A DNA stretch of 64,000 bases, from positions 2,356,001-2,420,000 of the forward strand of contig OY969903.1 in NCBI GenBank assembly GCA_963704405.1. Direction: 5' to 3'. This stretch comes from MFD01213-c1 sp963704405 (lineage in GTDB: Bacteria; Planctomycetota; Phycisphaerae; Tepidisphaerales; Tepidisphaeraceae). Both the position numbers and the translations under genes were made by a program. The notes beneath the pieces are model-generated. The model was not told the origin of the DNA and did not search any database. It was given only the letters and a program-made list of their open reading frames with translations. Shown in pieces: positions 37,672-45,997 of this stretch. Numbering within the stretch: position 1 is the first letter of the stretch; each line of letters starts with the position of its first letter.

Positions 37672-37763
37672 AAAAAATTTAGCCACCGATGGGGCACCGA
37701 TGAACACCGATTAAAGAAAATTCATCGGTGTTCATCGGTGCCCCATCGGTGGCTAATTTTTTC
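37672..37763. terminator. Long perfect inverted repeat, bidirectional terminator between convergent genes
   Basis: The 31-base arms (37681-37711 and 37724-37754) are exact reverse complements around a 12-base A-rich loop, and A/T runs flank both sides (AAAAAAATTT before, AATTTTTTC after). Each arm contains CACCGATG-type units three times. It lies between the stops of two convergent genes, where it can terminate transcription from both. The CACCGATGAA unit is a dispersed palindromic element in many environmental bacteria (recalled knowledge). Confidence 0.8.
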
Positions 37764-38123
37764 TTAAAAAGAACCCGGTTCAACAAGCCACTGTTCTTCA
37801 TCGATTTGACGGATAGTCAGGATTTGGGGAGTTGAGCCCGTAAGCAGCCGAATTGTGAACGCGGCATTTTCGGCAAGATGCAATTCACAATCTCCACCCG
37901 CCACGCGTTCCACTGAGCCGCGGCGTTCGGTAAGGAGGCCTTCGTATTTCAGGTAAGCCCGGCGATGGTCGCGCAGTCGCGTGACTTCGGTCGGGTGTTC
38001 TATGGGCCAAACCGGTGATCGCCACGTTGCCAGATCCGAATTGGGAAGCGTTTCAAAAAGCATGTCGTAGTGCGGCTGAGGAACATCGTGATGCCACAGG
38101 ATGGCGTATTGGAGCGGAGGCAT
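37764..38123 (-). CDS. Stand-alone LigD-type 3'-phosphoesterase (DNA polymerase ligase N-terminal) domain protein
   Basis: A 119-residue protein. YAILWHHDVPQPHYDMLFET matches the first strand-loop of the LigD phosphoesterase domain with its active-site His-Asp pair and second His; LKYEGLLTERRGSVERVAGGDCEL matches the following YxxYEGxxxxxRGxVxxxxxG block. LigD-PE trims 3' ends during non-homologous end joining. Here the domain stands alone; stand-alone planctomycete versions are known, and their role is not established. It converges on the desaturase gene across the hairpin. Confidence 0.78.
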   Translation of the reverse strand: MPPLQYAILWHHDVPQPHYDMLFETLPNSDLATWRSPVWPIEHPTEVTRLRDHRRAYLKYEGLLTERRGSVERVAGGDCELHLAENAAFTIRLLTGSTPQILTIRQIDEEQWLVEPGSF

Positions 38124-38188
38124 GGGGGGAGTTTACGGAAGAAATGCTGAAGTCTGAAATATACGGGAACTCAAGTGAGTCCCGGGTC

Positions 38189-38217
38189 GAGACAGACCAG
38201 CCCGCACTCTTTATAAT
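38189..38217 (+). promoter_or_regulatory. Probable sigma70 promoter of carA, nearly leaderless
   Basis: GAGACA (38189-38194) and a perfect TATAAT (38212-38217) are separated by 17 bases. The carA ATG starts only eight bases after the -10 box, so transcription would begin one or two bases before the start codon. No ribosome-binding site is present, in keeping with a leaderless message. Confidence 0.6.
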
Positions 38218-38225
38218 CCCCGCCA

Positions 38226-39404
38226 ATGATCCCTGACCCCAAAATCGCCAAGCTCGCCCTGGAAGACGGCACCGTTTTCACCGGCCGTGCCTTCGGCTCT
38301 CCCGGCACCACCGAAGGCGAAGTCGTCTTCAACACTTCCATGACCGGCTACCAGGAAATCCTGACCGATCCATCCTACAAGGGTCAGATCGTGACGATGA
38401 CCTATCCGCTCATCGGCAACTACGGCATCAATCGCCAGGACGTCGAAAGCAAGCGGCCGCACGTTGCGGGGTTCATCATCAAGGAACTGTCGCCGATCTA
38501 TTCCAATTACCGGGCTGACCTGAGCCTCGATGAATATCTGAAGCAGAACAACATTCATCGGCATCGAAGGGATCGACACGCGCGCGCTGACGCGCAAGCT
38601 CCGAATCAGCGGCGCGATGCGCGGCATCCTTTCTACCGAGATTCTCGACGATGCAAAACTGGTCGATCGCGCCCGCCACGCCGCGGAGATGGTCGGCGCC
38701 GATTGGGTGCAGGCGGTCAAGCCCGAACATGCCTATGCATGGGACGAAGACCAGGGCGACTGGCGCCAGGGCAAAGTCGAGCGCGGCGACGGCCTCCACG
38801 TCGTCGCCCTCGATTGCGGCGCAAAGCACAACATCCTCCGCCATCTCGCCGAGCGGGGCGATTCGCAGTCACCGTCCTGCCGCCCGACACGACGGCGGAC
38901 GAAATCCTGAAGCATCGGCCCGACGGCCTGTTCATCAGCAACGGCCCCGGCGATCCGGCCGTGCTGGATTACGCCGTCAAGCCGATCAAAGCGGTGCTGG
39001 ATAAGGTGCCGATCTTCGGCATCTGCCTTGGCCATCAACTGCTCGGCCGGGCGATCGGCGCCGATACGTACAAGCTCAAGTTCGGCCATCGCGGCGGCAA
39101 CCAGCCGGTCAAGAACCTCGACACCGGCCGCGTCGAAATCACCAGCCAGAACCACGGCTTTGCCGTCGACAAAGCCAGCCTCGAAAAGCACGGCGGCATC
39201 GTCACCCACGTCAACCTGAACGACGACACCGTCGAAGGCTTCCGACACGGCAAGCTGCCCATTTTCAGCGTCCAGTATCACCCCGAAGCCAGCCCCGGCC
39301 CCCACGACGCCGCGTATCTCTTCGACGCCTTCGTGGAAATGATGAAAACCCGAAAGGCGCCCACGGGTAAGCGACTGGCGGAACTGCAATCGCTGCGCGG
39401 TTGA
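38226..39404 (+). CDS. carA: Carbamoyl-phosphate synthase small subunit, hidden double frameshift
   Basis: The glutaminase subunit that feeds ammonia to CarB for arginine and pyrimidine synthesis. The start AKLALEDGTVFTGRAFG and EVVFNTSMTGYQEILTDPSY, and the class I amidotransferase end FGICLGHQLLGRAIG (nucleophile Cys) and FSVQYHPEASPGPHDAAYLFD, are in one frame. Between about 38555 and 38865 the frame is wrong and gives Arg-rich nonsense. One extra base near 38554 and one missing base in 38851-38866 cancel out; in the corrected frame the region reads IIGIEGIDTRALTRKLRISG and VVALDCGAKHNILRHLAERG. The 392-residue ORF thus looks intact but holds about 100 false residues. Confidence 0.93.
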   Translation: MIPDPKIAKLALEDGTVFTGRAFGSPGTTEGEVVFNTSMTGYQEILTDPSYKGQIVTMTYPLIGNYGINRQDVESKRPHVAGFIIKELSPIYSNYRADLSLDEYLKQNNIHRHRRDRHARADAQAPNQRRDARHPFYRDSRRCKTGRSRPPRRGDGRRRLGAGGQARTCLCMGRRPGRLAPGQSRARRRPPRRRPRLRRKAQHPPPSRRAGRFAVTVLPPDTTADEILKHRPDGLFISNGPGDPAVLDYAVKPIKAVLDKVPIFGICLGHQLLGRAIGADTYKLKFGHRGGNQPVKNLDTGRVEITSQNHGFAVDKASLEKHGGIVTHVNLNDDTVEGFRHGKLPIFSVQYHPEASPGPHDAAYLFDAFVEMMKTRKAPTGKRLAELQSLRG

Positions 39405-39521
39405 CCGACTCATTCCAGTGCTAAAATCAACCAGAGCCGGCGCGGCGGCGTATATCTACTGGCCAACCCGGCCTGACTCGAACCTTTGCTTCCGGCCCTT
39501 ATTCCAGGAAGGAGCCGCTCG

Positions 39522-40238
39522 ATGCTTGTTTTGGCGCGCATGCGCGATCAATCGATCATTATCGGCGATGACATCACCGTAACCGTCTCAGACATCCGCG
39601 GCGACAAAGTCCGCCTCGGTGTCTCCGCGCCCCGGCACATCGCAGTCCATCGCAAGGAAATTTACGACCAGATCAAACGAGAAAATCAGCAGGCCGGAAC
39701 GCTGTCCGTTGATGATGTCGCCGGCGTCATTCCTGAGCCGGTGCAAAAGCCGCGCCTTCGGCTTGCCGGCGCAAGCCTCCCCGAGCATCGCGAATTCCTG
39801 GATGCCGCACTGGATGAAGCAAAACAAAGCATCACCGAAGGCGGAATCCCCATCGGCGCGGTCCTCGTGCGCAATAACCAGATCATCGCGAAAGGACACA
39901 ATCGGCGAATTCAAACCAATGATCCCACCGCCCATGCTGAAATGGATTGCCTGCGTAACGCCGGCCCCCAGGAAACGTACCGCGACACGGTGCTCTATAC
40001 GACGTTGATGCCGTGTCATATGTGCAGCGGCACCGCCGCCCATTTTGGCATCCCGCGCGTCGTCGCCGGCGAAAGTGTAAATGTCCCCACACACCGCAAT
40101 GTCTTCCCTAACGCCAAACGCCTTCCCGCCTCCGAATTCCTCCGATCTGTCGGCGTGGAAGTCATCGACCTGCACGACCCCGACTGCATCGCACTTTTAG
40201 ATGAGTTCCTGAAAAATCATCCCAACGGGCTGGGCTGA
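39522..40238 (+). CDS. CsrA-cytosine deaminase fusion protein
   Basis: A 238-residue open frame. Residues 1-57 are CsrA (MLVLARMRDQSIIIGDDITV through APRHIAVHRKEIYDQIKREN), with the key RNA-binding Arg6 and Arg44 intact. After a linker of about 30 residues, residues about 89-238 form an FCY1-like deaminase: EGGIPIGAVLVRNNQ, zinc ligands in HAEMD (138-140) and PCHMC (165, 168), and the yeast-type C-terminus GVEVIDLHDPDCIALLDEFL. The start follows GGAAGGAG with seven-base spacing, so csrA begins here; no stop or ATG separates the halves. CsrA binds GGA sites in mRNA; the deaminase would turn cytosine into uracil. Given the indels around, a lost stop must be excluded. Confidence 0.8.
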   Translation: MLVLARMRDQSIIIGDDITVTVSDIRGDKVRLGVSAPRHIAVHRKEIYDQIKRENQQAGTLSVDDVAGVIPEPVQKPRLRLAGASLPEHREFLDAALDEAKQSITEGGIPIGAVLVRNNQIIAKGHNRRIQTNDPTAHAEMDCLRNAGPQETYRDTVLYTTLMPCHMCSGTAAHFGIPRVVAGESVNVPTHRNVFPNAKRLPASEFLRSVGVEVIDLHDPDCIALLDEFLKNHPNGLG

Positions 40239-40403
40239 AAGCAGCAAGCAGCCGGATATTCGACCCTTTCGAACTGAAAAAAGTCGGACATTTTGAACAG
40301 AATCGGATACGAAACCCCCGATTTCAAGAATGCACGCCCCCGGCTGATTTCCACCGCCCGATATCATACATACCGCTTCGGCACCGCCGCATATAGGTTG
40401 TAA

Positions 40404-41243
40404 TTATGGCCGCTGCGAATTATCCCGCCCGAAATATATCGGCCTTCCCACATGTCCCGTGATCGAAACAAATGGCGTCGTGTATCCATACGCAAATCCG
40501 CCATAGCCGCCAAAATAATTAATCCCGCCAAACGGATACCCCAGGCCACCGCCGGATGCCCAATCCGCTCCGCCCGATCCATAATTATAAGTCTGCTGAT
40601 CGCTCGATCGCCGCACCTGATCCGAAAAATCCGTCGATGGCGTACGATTGGAATCCACATACTGCTGTAGCGCCGAACCCTCATAAGTTTTCATCCCCGG
40701 CACGGGATTCTCAACAATCCCCGCGCGCGTGAGCGGGTTCTCGGGGCCTTTTGTGTCGGCGGCTGGATTCATCAGCCGATGAAGCTGCCGAATCGCCTGA
40801 CTGGATATTGCATCTTCCAACGCAAATAAATCTCGAGCCGCTCCCGTCGCCTTCAACCCGCCTGCCACGGTGTTCGAACGCGCATCTGTAATCTGCCCGT
40901 CAAAGCGCAACAGCCCGTCGGCGGTTTGATATGTGCCGGAAATAATGTACCGCGCTTCCCCCATCTGCCTCGCAGATTGTGCGTCAGATGCATCACTCCC
41001 TTCACCCGGATGAAAGTGAGCCTGACCCAGATCGGCGATCAAATTTTTCTGCACCGCCCGCCCCCAATCCGCCGGCAGCTTTTGATCGGTCAAAGGGGCG
41101 AAGGGGAGCACCAGCACATCAATCGCAGGGCTATCCGCCGCCGTCGTCGTCGGCTGAGTGGCGGGAACCGCGGCGGCAGGCTCGCCCCAGGCCCCGGCCA
41201 CCCAAATCCCCAGGACGAACAAAGAAAGTGCAACCAATCTCAT
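40404..41243 (-). CDS. Secreted FlgO/CsgG-like protein with Gly/Tyr-rich tail
   Basis: About 279 residues with a signal peptide (MRLVALSLFVLGIWVAGAWG, cleaving near AWG-EPAA). The core IDVLVLPFAPLTDQ, DWGRAVQKNLIADLGQA, RYIISGTYQTADGLLRFDGQITDARSNTVAGGLKATG and LFALEDAISSQAIRQL has the TolB-N/FlgO/CsgG-like alternating fold found in periplasmic assembly factors. The C-terminal about 70 residues are Gly-, Tyr- and Ser-rich and may be disordered. The start at 41243 is chosen for the signal peptide; an upstream codon at 41270 adds nine residues. The role is unknown, and no flagellar or curli genes are near. Confidence 0.6.
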   Translation of the reverse strand: MRLVALSLFVLGIWVAGAWGEPAAAVPATQPTTTAADSPAIDVLVLPFAPLTDQKLPADWGRAVQKNLIADLGQAHFHPGEGSDASDAQSARQMGEARYIISGTYQTADGLLRFDGQITDARSNTVAGGLKATGAARDLFALEDAISSQAIRQLHRLMNPAADTKGPENPLTRAGIVENPVPGMKTYEGSALQQYVDSNRTPSTDFSDQVRRSSDQQTYNYGSGGADWASGGGLGYPFGGINYFGGYGGFAYGYTTPFVSITGHVGRPIYFGRDNSQRP

Positions 41244-41380
41244 ACGAATTCCCGTTCGATATCGTTCCAATGCTATTATAGACGATCACCCATCAATCCG
41301 GTTAAGCCAAATTTCGCCGGCGTTGCAATCATCCCAAACCCCCGCTTGCTTCCATGCATACATCCACTTACGGTTAACCC

Positions 41381-42183
41381 ATGCGTCAAGACGGCCGCCC
41401 TAACGATCAACTCCGCTCCATCACCATCCAGCGCGGTTTCACCGAAACCCCCGCCGGTTCTGTGCTTTGGCAGCAAGGCAAAACCATCGTCCTCTGCACT
41501 GCCGCCATCTCTCCAGATGTTCCCCCCTGGTTCAGTCCAGATCGTCCCGGCGGATGGATTACGGCTGAATACGTGATGCTCCCCGCCTCCACTCCTCAGC
41601 GCAAACCGTGGCCCAAAACCGGCCACACCGATTCCCGCGGCACCGAAATTCAGCGCCTCATCGGCCGCGTCCTCAGGGCTGCGATCGACCTGGACAAGAT
41701 CGGCCCCCACACCGTCGCAATCGACTGCCAAGTTCTCCAAGCCGACGGCGGCACCAGAACCGCCGCCATCTGCGGCGCATACGTCGCACTGGTCGACGCC
41801 CTCGCCAGGCTGCCAAAAGAACTTCCCTCCCCTCGAAATCCCACCGATCGATCGCGCTTTCCTGCGCGATATGATCCGCGCTCTATCGCCCGTCCGAAGG
41901 TATCGTCGCGCCACTCTCAGCAGTCAGCGTCGGTGTCGTAGACGGTGAAGTCCGCCTCGATCTCGACTATCACGATGATTCCCGCGCCGAAGTGGATATG
42001 AACGTCGCCTACACGGCCAAGGGGGAATTTGTTGAAATCCAAGGCTCTGCCGAGAATGGCGGCGGCTTCGACCGTGCTAAAATGAACCGCCTGCTTGACC
42101 TGGCTGTCGCCGGTTGCGAAAAGTTGATGACGATTCAGCAGGATGCCCTTGGCCAGCCTGTTCAACCGGCCACACGGGCATGA
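41381..42183 (+). CDS. rph: Ribonuclease PH, with two frameshifts
   Basis: RNase PH trims tRNA 3' ends phosphorolytically as a hexameric ring. The start MRQDGRPNDQLRSITIQRGF and EYVMLPASTPQRKPWPKTGHTDSRGTEIQRLIGRVLRAAID, CQVLQADGGTRTAAICGAYVALVDAL are in one frame. Two extra bases, at about 41829 (TCCCCTC) and 41894 (GTCCGAA), shift it; when removed, the sequence reads LEIPPIDRAFLRDMIRALSPVEGIVAPL in parts and continues to VDMNVAYTAKGEFVEIQGSAE, giving 267 codons including the stop. Its TGA overlaps the ATG of the following lipoprotein gene (ATGA). Confidence 0.92.
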
Positions 42184-43289
42184 ATCGCATTTGGAGAAAC
42201 CGCATGTTTCGGCGCGTGGCCATCATCATTTGTTTTCTCTTCCCGGCTGTTCTTGTCTCCTGCGGTCCCGACAAACCACCGGCTGCTGATCGGCCCGATC
42301 TTCATCCCGTCGCTACCAGCGCCAATCCATCAAATCCAACCAAACCCGTCAACAGCGCATCAGACATGCCCATCCCGCCTAAGGATGCGCAGTACACCAT
42401 TTACTGCCAAAGCCTGGCCGGCCCCGATCACATCGAACGCGCCCGCCAACTGCAGCAGGTTCTCCGCCAGGCCACCGCAATGAAGGACTGGTACATCGTC
42501 CACGGCGGTGAGCAGAGCACTCTTTACTATGGCTTCTATCGGACCGTCGATCCCCGCGACCCGCAGGATGATCGCGAAGGCAAGCGGGCGATTGCCGATC
42601 TGAACAAAATCCGCGCCATGGTCGACACCAACGGGTTCCGCCCCTTCTCCGCCAGCGTTCCCGTGCCGATCGACGCCCCCGATCCCGCTGCCAATTCCGC
42701 CTGGGATCTCACCCGCACCGGGCAATATTGGTCCGTCGAGATCGCCGTCTACAAAGGCAGCCCCGAGCGCAAGCAAGCCGCCGTCGATGCTGTCCGCGAT
42801 GCCCGGTCCCGCGGCATCGAGGCTTATTACTATCACGGTCCCACGGCCAGCTCCGTCTGCATCGGCGCGTGGCCGCGCGATGCGGCTCGCGAAATCGACC
42901 CCAGTATGCAGAACGACGACCCCAATACACCGCTCTATGTCACGCCCCAGCCTCTCAACGCCGATGCCAACGAACAGGTCAATCAACAGGGAATGAAAAA
43001 CATCGCCCCCCACGTTGATCCAATAGACCCGACGCTGATCGATGTGCTGCACCGCTTCCCCGACCACGCACTGAATGGCGACGTCCTTGGCCACAAAGTC
43101 GCCGACCCGGTGACCAAGCAAACCCACATCGAACCCGACCACTCATTCCTTGTAAAAATCCCCCTTCCCGAATCCACCGATGAAATGGCCGGCTCCATGA
43201 ACCAAGGCGCCGCTCCCGCCGCCCCTGTGCAAGACCCAAACCCAGCGCCCGCCCCCGGCGCAGGCCGACTGAAATCCATTGGCGAATGA
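42180..43289 (+). CDS. Lipoprotein with two repeated SPOR-like modules
   Basis: A 369-residue protein. Hydrophobic residues 9-20 end in a lipobox (VLVSCGPD), so Cys is likely lipidated. Two modules, about residues 70-180 (YTIYCQSLAGPDHIERARQL, then WYIVHGGEQSTLYYGFY) and about 190-260 (YWSVEIAVYKGSPERKQAAV, then AYYYHGPTASSVCIGAW), share the Y-x-I/V-x-I/V, helix, Y-x-strand order of SPOR peptidoglycan-binding domains; this is a resemblance, not a database hit. The C-terminus is Pro/Ala-rich. The start overlaps the rph stop by four bases. A role at the cell wall is a guess. Confidence 0.6.
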   Translation: MNRIWRNRMFRRVAIIICFLFPAVLVSCGPDKPPAADRPDLHPVATSANPSNPTKPVNSASDMPIPPKDAQYTIYCQSLAGPDHIERARQLQQVLRQATAMKDWYIVHGGEQSTLYYGFYRTVDPRDPQDDREGKRAIADLNKIRAMVDTNGFRPFSASVPVPIDAPDPAANSAWDLTRTGQYWSVEIAVYKGSPERKQAAVDAVRDARSRGIEAYYYHGPTASSVCIGAWPRDAAREIDPSMQNDDPNTPLYVTPQPLNADANEQVNQQGMKNIAPHVDPIDPTLIDVLHRFPDHALNGDVLGHKVADPVTKQTHIEPDHSFLVKIPLPESTDEMAGSMNQGAAPAAPVQDPNPAPAPGAGRLKSIGE

Positions 43290-43304
43290 ACGCGTAAATT
43301 TCAT

Positions 43305-43931
43305 ATGAGCTCAACGATGGAAATCCTGATCGCCACGGGCAACGCCGGGAAAGTCCGTGAATTTCGCGAAATGCTCGACAACGCGCGATTCACCTGGCGC
43401 GGCCTGTCGGATTTTCCGGCTATCACCCCCGTTGAAGAAACCGGTCACACCTTCCGCGCCAATGCCGCCTTAAAAGCCGCCGGATATGCCAGAGCCACCG
43501 GCCTCTGGACGCTCGCCGACGACAGCGGCCTGGAAGTGGACGCCCTCCAATCCAGTCCCGGTGTGTTCAGCGCCCGCTGGGCCGAACTCCACTCCGCCGG
43601 CAAAGGCGATCAGGCGAACAACGCGCTGCTGCTCGATCAATTAAAGGATGTGCCTGATGCCGCCCGCACCGCCCGCTTCGTCTGTGTGCTCGCACTCTCC
43701 AACCCCCGCGGCCAGATCGTATTGACCACCCGGGACACCGTCGAAGGCGTTATGCGTTCCACCCCTGTCGGCTCGAATGGATTTGGGTATGATCCGCTCT
43801 TTTATGTACCGGCCCTCCGGCGAACCACAGCGGAACTGTCCGGGGAAGAAAAGCATCGCATCAGTCATCGCGGTAAAGCCCTGCGGCGAATGAAGCAGTT
43901 GCTCCAAAGGATCGAAATGCCAGTCGTTTAG
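43305..43931 (+). CDS. rdgB: XTP/dITP diphosphatase (RdgB/HAM1)
   Basis: A 208-residue Ham1-type pyrophosphatase that removes non-canonical purine nucleotides (ITP, XTP) before incorporation. Conserved are LIATGNAGKVREFREML, EETGHTFRANAALKA, DDSGLEVDAL, SSPGVFSARWAE, GSNGFGYDPLFYVP and the C-terminal HRISHRGKALRRM-like region. A second ATG at 43317 (MEILIATGN) gives the more usual N-terminus, so the first four residues may be untranslated. It is third in a run of rph, lipoprotein, rdgB and usp genes; rph-rdgB pairing is common in bacteria. Confidence 0.92.
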   Translation: MSSTMEILIATGNAGKVREFREMLDNARFTWRGLSDFPAITPVEETGHTFRANAALKAAGYARATGLWTLADDSGLEVDALQSSPGVFSARWAELHSAGKGDQANNALLLDQLKDVPDAARTARFVCVLALSNPRGQIVLTTRDTVEGVMRSTPVGSNGFGYDPLFYVPALRRTTAELSGEEKHRISHRGKALRRMKQLLQRIEMPVV

Positions 43932-43948
43932 TCAGTCTAAGGATGGGT

Positions 43949-44365
43949 ATGAGCCGGATTCTAATAGCAGTCAGCAGCCCCTACGCCGCCCAGAAGGTGC
44001 TCGAACCCCTCGCCGATCTCGCCAGGCGAATCTCCGCTGAGGTTCTCGTCGTCCATGTCTCCCGCCCCAGCGGCGGCCAGATGCGCGAACAGGAACAAGC
44101 CGACGGTGAAGCCGCCATCACCCTCCTCCGCGAAAAACTCCAGGAACGGCAGATCGCCGTTCAAACGCTCCTCATGTTCAGCGACGACATCGCCCGCGCC
44201 ATATTAAATACCGCCACCGAACGTGAAGTAACGGTCATCGTCCTGGGGCTGACCGGCAAAAACGTCTTCGCCCGCCTCCTGGCCGGCAATGTCCCGGTCG
44301 AACTCATCAAAAACACAAAAATCCCTGTGCTGCTGCTCCCTCCGGATTTCTCCGGCGTTATTTAA
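43949..44365 (+). CDS. Universal stress protein family (UspA-like)
   Basis: A 138-residue Usp domain starting MSRILIAVSSPYAAQKVLEPL with EVLVVHVSRP, then DDIARAILNTATEREVTVIVLGL and a C-terminal NVPVELIKNTKIPVLLLPP. The ATP-binding GxxGxxxxxS loop is not obvious (GKNVFARLLAGNVPVELI), suggesting a non-ATP-binding type. The start at 43949 is preferred over the ATG at 43943 because AAGGA lies five bases before it. It starts 17 bp after rdgB and is probably co-transcribed. Confidence 0.82.
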   Translation: MSRILIAVSSPYAAQKVLEPLADLARRISAEVLVVHVSRPSGGQMREQEQADGEAAITLLREKLQERQIAVQTLLMFSDDIARAILNTATEREVTVIVLGLTGKNVFARLLAGNVPVELIKNTKIPVLLLPPDFSGVI

Positions 44366-44599
44366 GGCAGTTTCATTTCATTGCAGCCAGAGCATTCTCC
44401 GTTCAGTGGTAGCGTATAGCCGCAATCGGCGAAACAATTGGCAGTGCCGGAGGCGGTCACTTGGTCGAGGACCGATCGCATTGCGTCTCATAGTGCTTCG
44501 CGAGTACGGCACGATATGTGATTCCGTCCAATTCCTGCCACCTTGGGTACATATACTCGATCACTTCCAATCATCCCGCCGAGTTCTACAATCCTTGCC

Positions 44600-45475
44600 A
44601 TGCGGCTATTCATCGTAGCGAACCTCTCCAAACCCGACGTGAGCCCCGCGCTTAATGAATGGCTGCCACGGATGAAGCAGCTTGTTGAGGTGGTGGGAAT
44701 TGATTATTCCTGTGAGGACGATCTCAGCCGGGTGGAGGCGGATGTCATTTTGGTGCTCGGGGGTGATGGAACCCTGCTGTCCGCCGCGCGGCGGTTGCGC
44801 GGGAAGGCGATTCCCCTCATGGGGGTTAATTTTGGGCGGTTGGGATTTCTGGCAAGCTTTACACCGCCGGAGTTTCAACGGCATTTTGATGATCTGACCC
44901 AGGGGAAGCTCAGCCATACGGCGCGGCAAGTGCTGGACGTATCCGTCATCGCCGCCGAAGTTCCGGTTGATCTGGCCAATGCGCCGGATGCTCTTTCGAG
45001 CCGGCGGTTTCATGCTACAGCTTTGAATGATGCCGTCATCACGGCGGGTCCGCCGTTCCATATGGTGGAACTTGAGGTGCGGGCCGATGGTGAAAGCGAA
45101 GTCCGGTATTTTGGCGATGGGGTGATTGTTTCAACCCCCAGCGGGTCAACTGCTTATAACGTATCCGCGGGCGGCCCGATTATTTCACCCGCGGTGGAAG
45201 CGATGTGCATCACACCGATCTGCCCGCACAGTTTGTCGTTTCGACCGCTGGTGATTCCTTCAAGCAGCCTGGTGACCATCGTGGCGGCCCGGGTGAATGA
45301 GGGGACCACGCTCTTTTGCGATGGGCAGGCGAGTACGCATATTCACGTGGATGATAAGGTGATTATCCGCCGTAGCCCGCATGATGTGCTGTTAATTGAG
45401 AATCCCGAGGCGCGGCTATGGCGCAGTTATGCCGAAAAGCTGAACTGGGCGGTTAGTCCAAGAGGGCGGGGATAG
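44600..45475 (+). CDS. nadK: NAD kinase
   Basis: A 291-residue ATP-NAD kinase that makes NADP. The GGDGT motif is at residues 54-58 (LVLGGDGTLLSAARRL), followed by GVNFGRLGFLASF, ATALNDAVIT, YFGDGVIVSTPSGSTAYNVSAGGPII and CDGQASTHI. The start at 44600 fits the family N-terminus; an upstream in-frame codon at 44543 adds 19 unlikely residues. The gene stands alone, with 234 bp upstream where no gene or clear promoter was seen. Confidence 0.93.
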   Translation: MRLFIVANLSKPDVSPALNEWLPRMKQLVEVVGIDYSCEDDLSRVEADVILVLGGDGTLLSAARRLRGKAIPLMGVNFGRLGFLASFTPPEFQRHFDDLTQGKLSHTARQVLDVSVIAAEVPVDLANAPDALSSRRFHATALNDAVITAGPPFHMVELEVRADGESEVRYFGDGVIVSTPSGSTAYNVSAGGPIISPAVEAMCITPICPHSLSFRPLVIPSSSLVTIVAARVNEGTTLFCDGQASTHIHVDDKVIIRRSPHDVLLIENPEARLWRSYAEKLNWAVSPRGRG

Positions 45476-45997
45476 GAACTGCTGAGCTTGTCGGGGTTTG
45501 GCCGCGTTCGATCACAGGCGAGAGGCTTCATGCCACCAAAAAATGCTCTACCACCCCTTGTCCCGATGCCTTGACAATGCCTATCCTATTGCGGTAATTA
45601 TCACGCGTCAGCATTGACCAGTTTACAGGCATAATCTCGTCAGCGATTCCAGAACGTCTCGGACTGAGAGGTCCGAGGATGTCTGGTTCTTTATTTTTGC
45701 GCCGCTTGACGAAACGCTTTGAATGACTATCGTTACAGCAGTTAAAGACGAAACCCCCGGGCGGAAACTATTGACTCGTCCGGGACGACAGGCCGCTAAA
45801 CAACCGTGTAGCGGCTAATTTTATCGCCCGATCCGACTAAAAAAACAGGCATTGGGAATGTGATGACCAATGCCCGGAACTAAAAACTAAAACCGTTTTG
45901 TGAGCAGGCATCCGTTGGTTTGATCGCCGAGGGGTGCCCCCTGAAAAACAGATTATTCACTCCTCAACCCTGAAGGCAGCCTTCAAAGGAACCTCTG
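45476..45997 (+). promoter_or_regulatory. 522-bp leader and promoter region of rpoB with several stem-loops
   Basis: No protein or RNA gene was recognised, and rplL does not precede rpoB here. A perfect -35 TTGACA at 45571 has only a weak -10 about 17-18 bases on (TAATTA). Stem-loops: CTCGGAC/GTCCGAG (45658-45677), GCCGCTA/TAGCGGC followed by TAATTTTAT (45792-45824), GGCATTGG/CCAATGCC (45848-45874), and TGAAGGC-A-GCCTTCA (45971-45985), the last touching the ribosome-binding site AAAGGA. Control by attenuation or by protein binding is possible. Confidence 0.5.

Noticed and set aside
5208..41900. Programmed ribosomal frameshifting as the explanation for broken genes
   Set aside because: The break points do not share a slippery motif or downstream structure, occur in unrelated genes, and go in both directions.
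44366..45997. tRNA, rRNA or rplJL genes upstream of nadK or rpoB
   Set aside because: No cloverleaf, CCA-end pattern or ribosomal protein motif was found; the stems seen are isolated hairpins.
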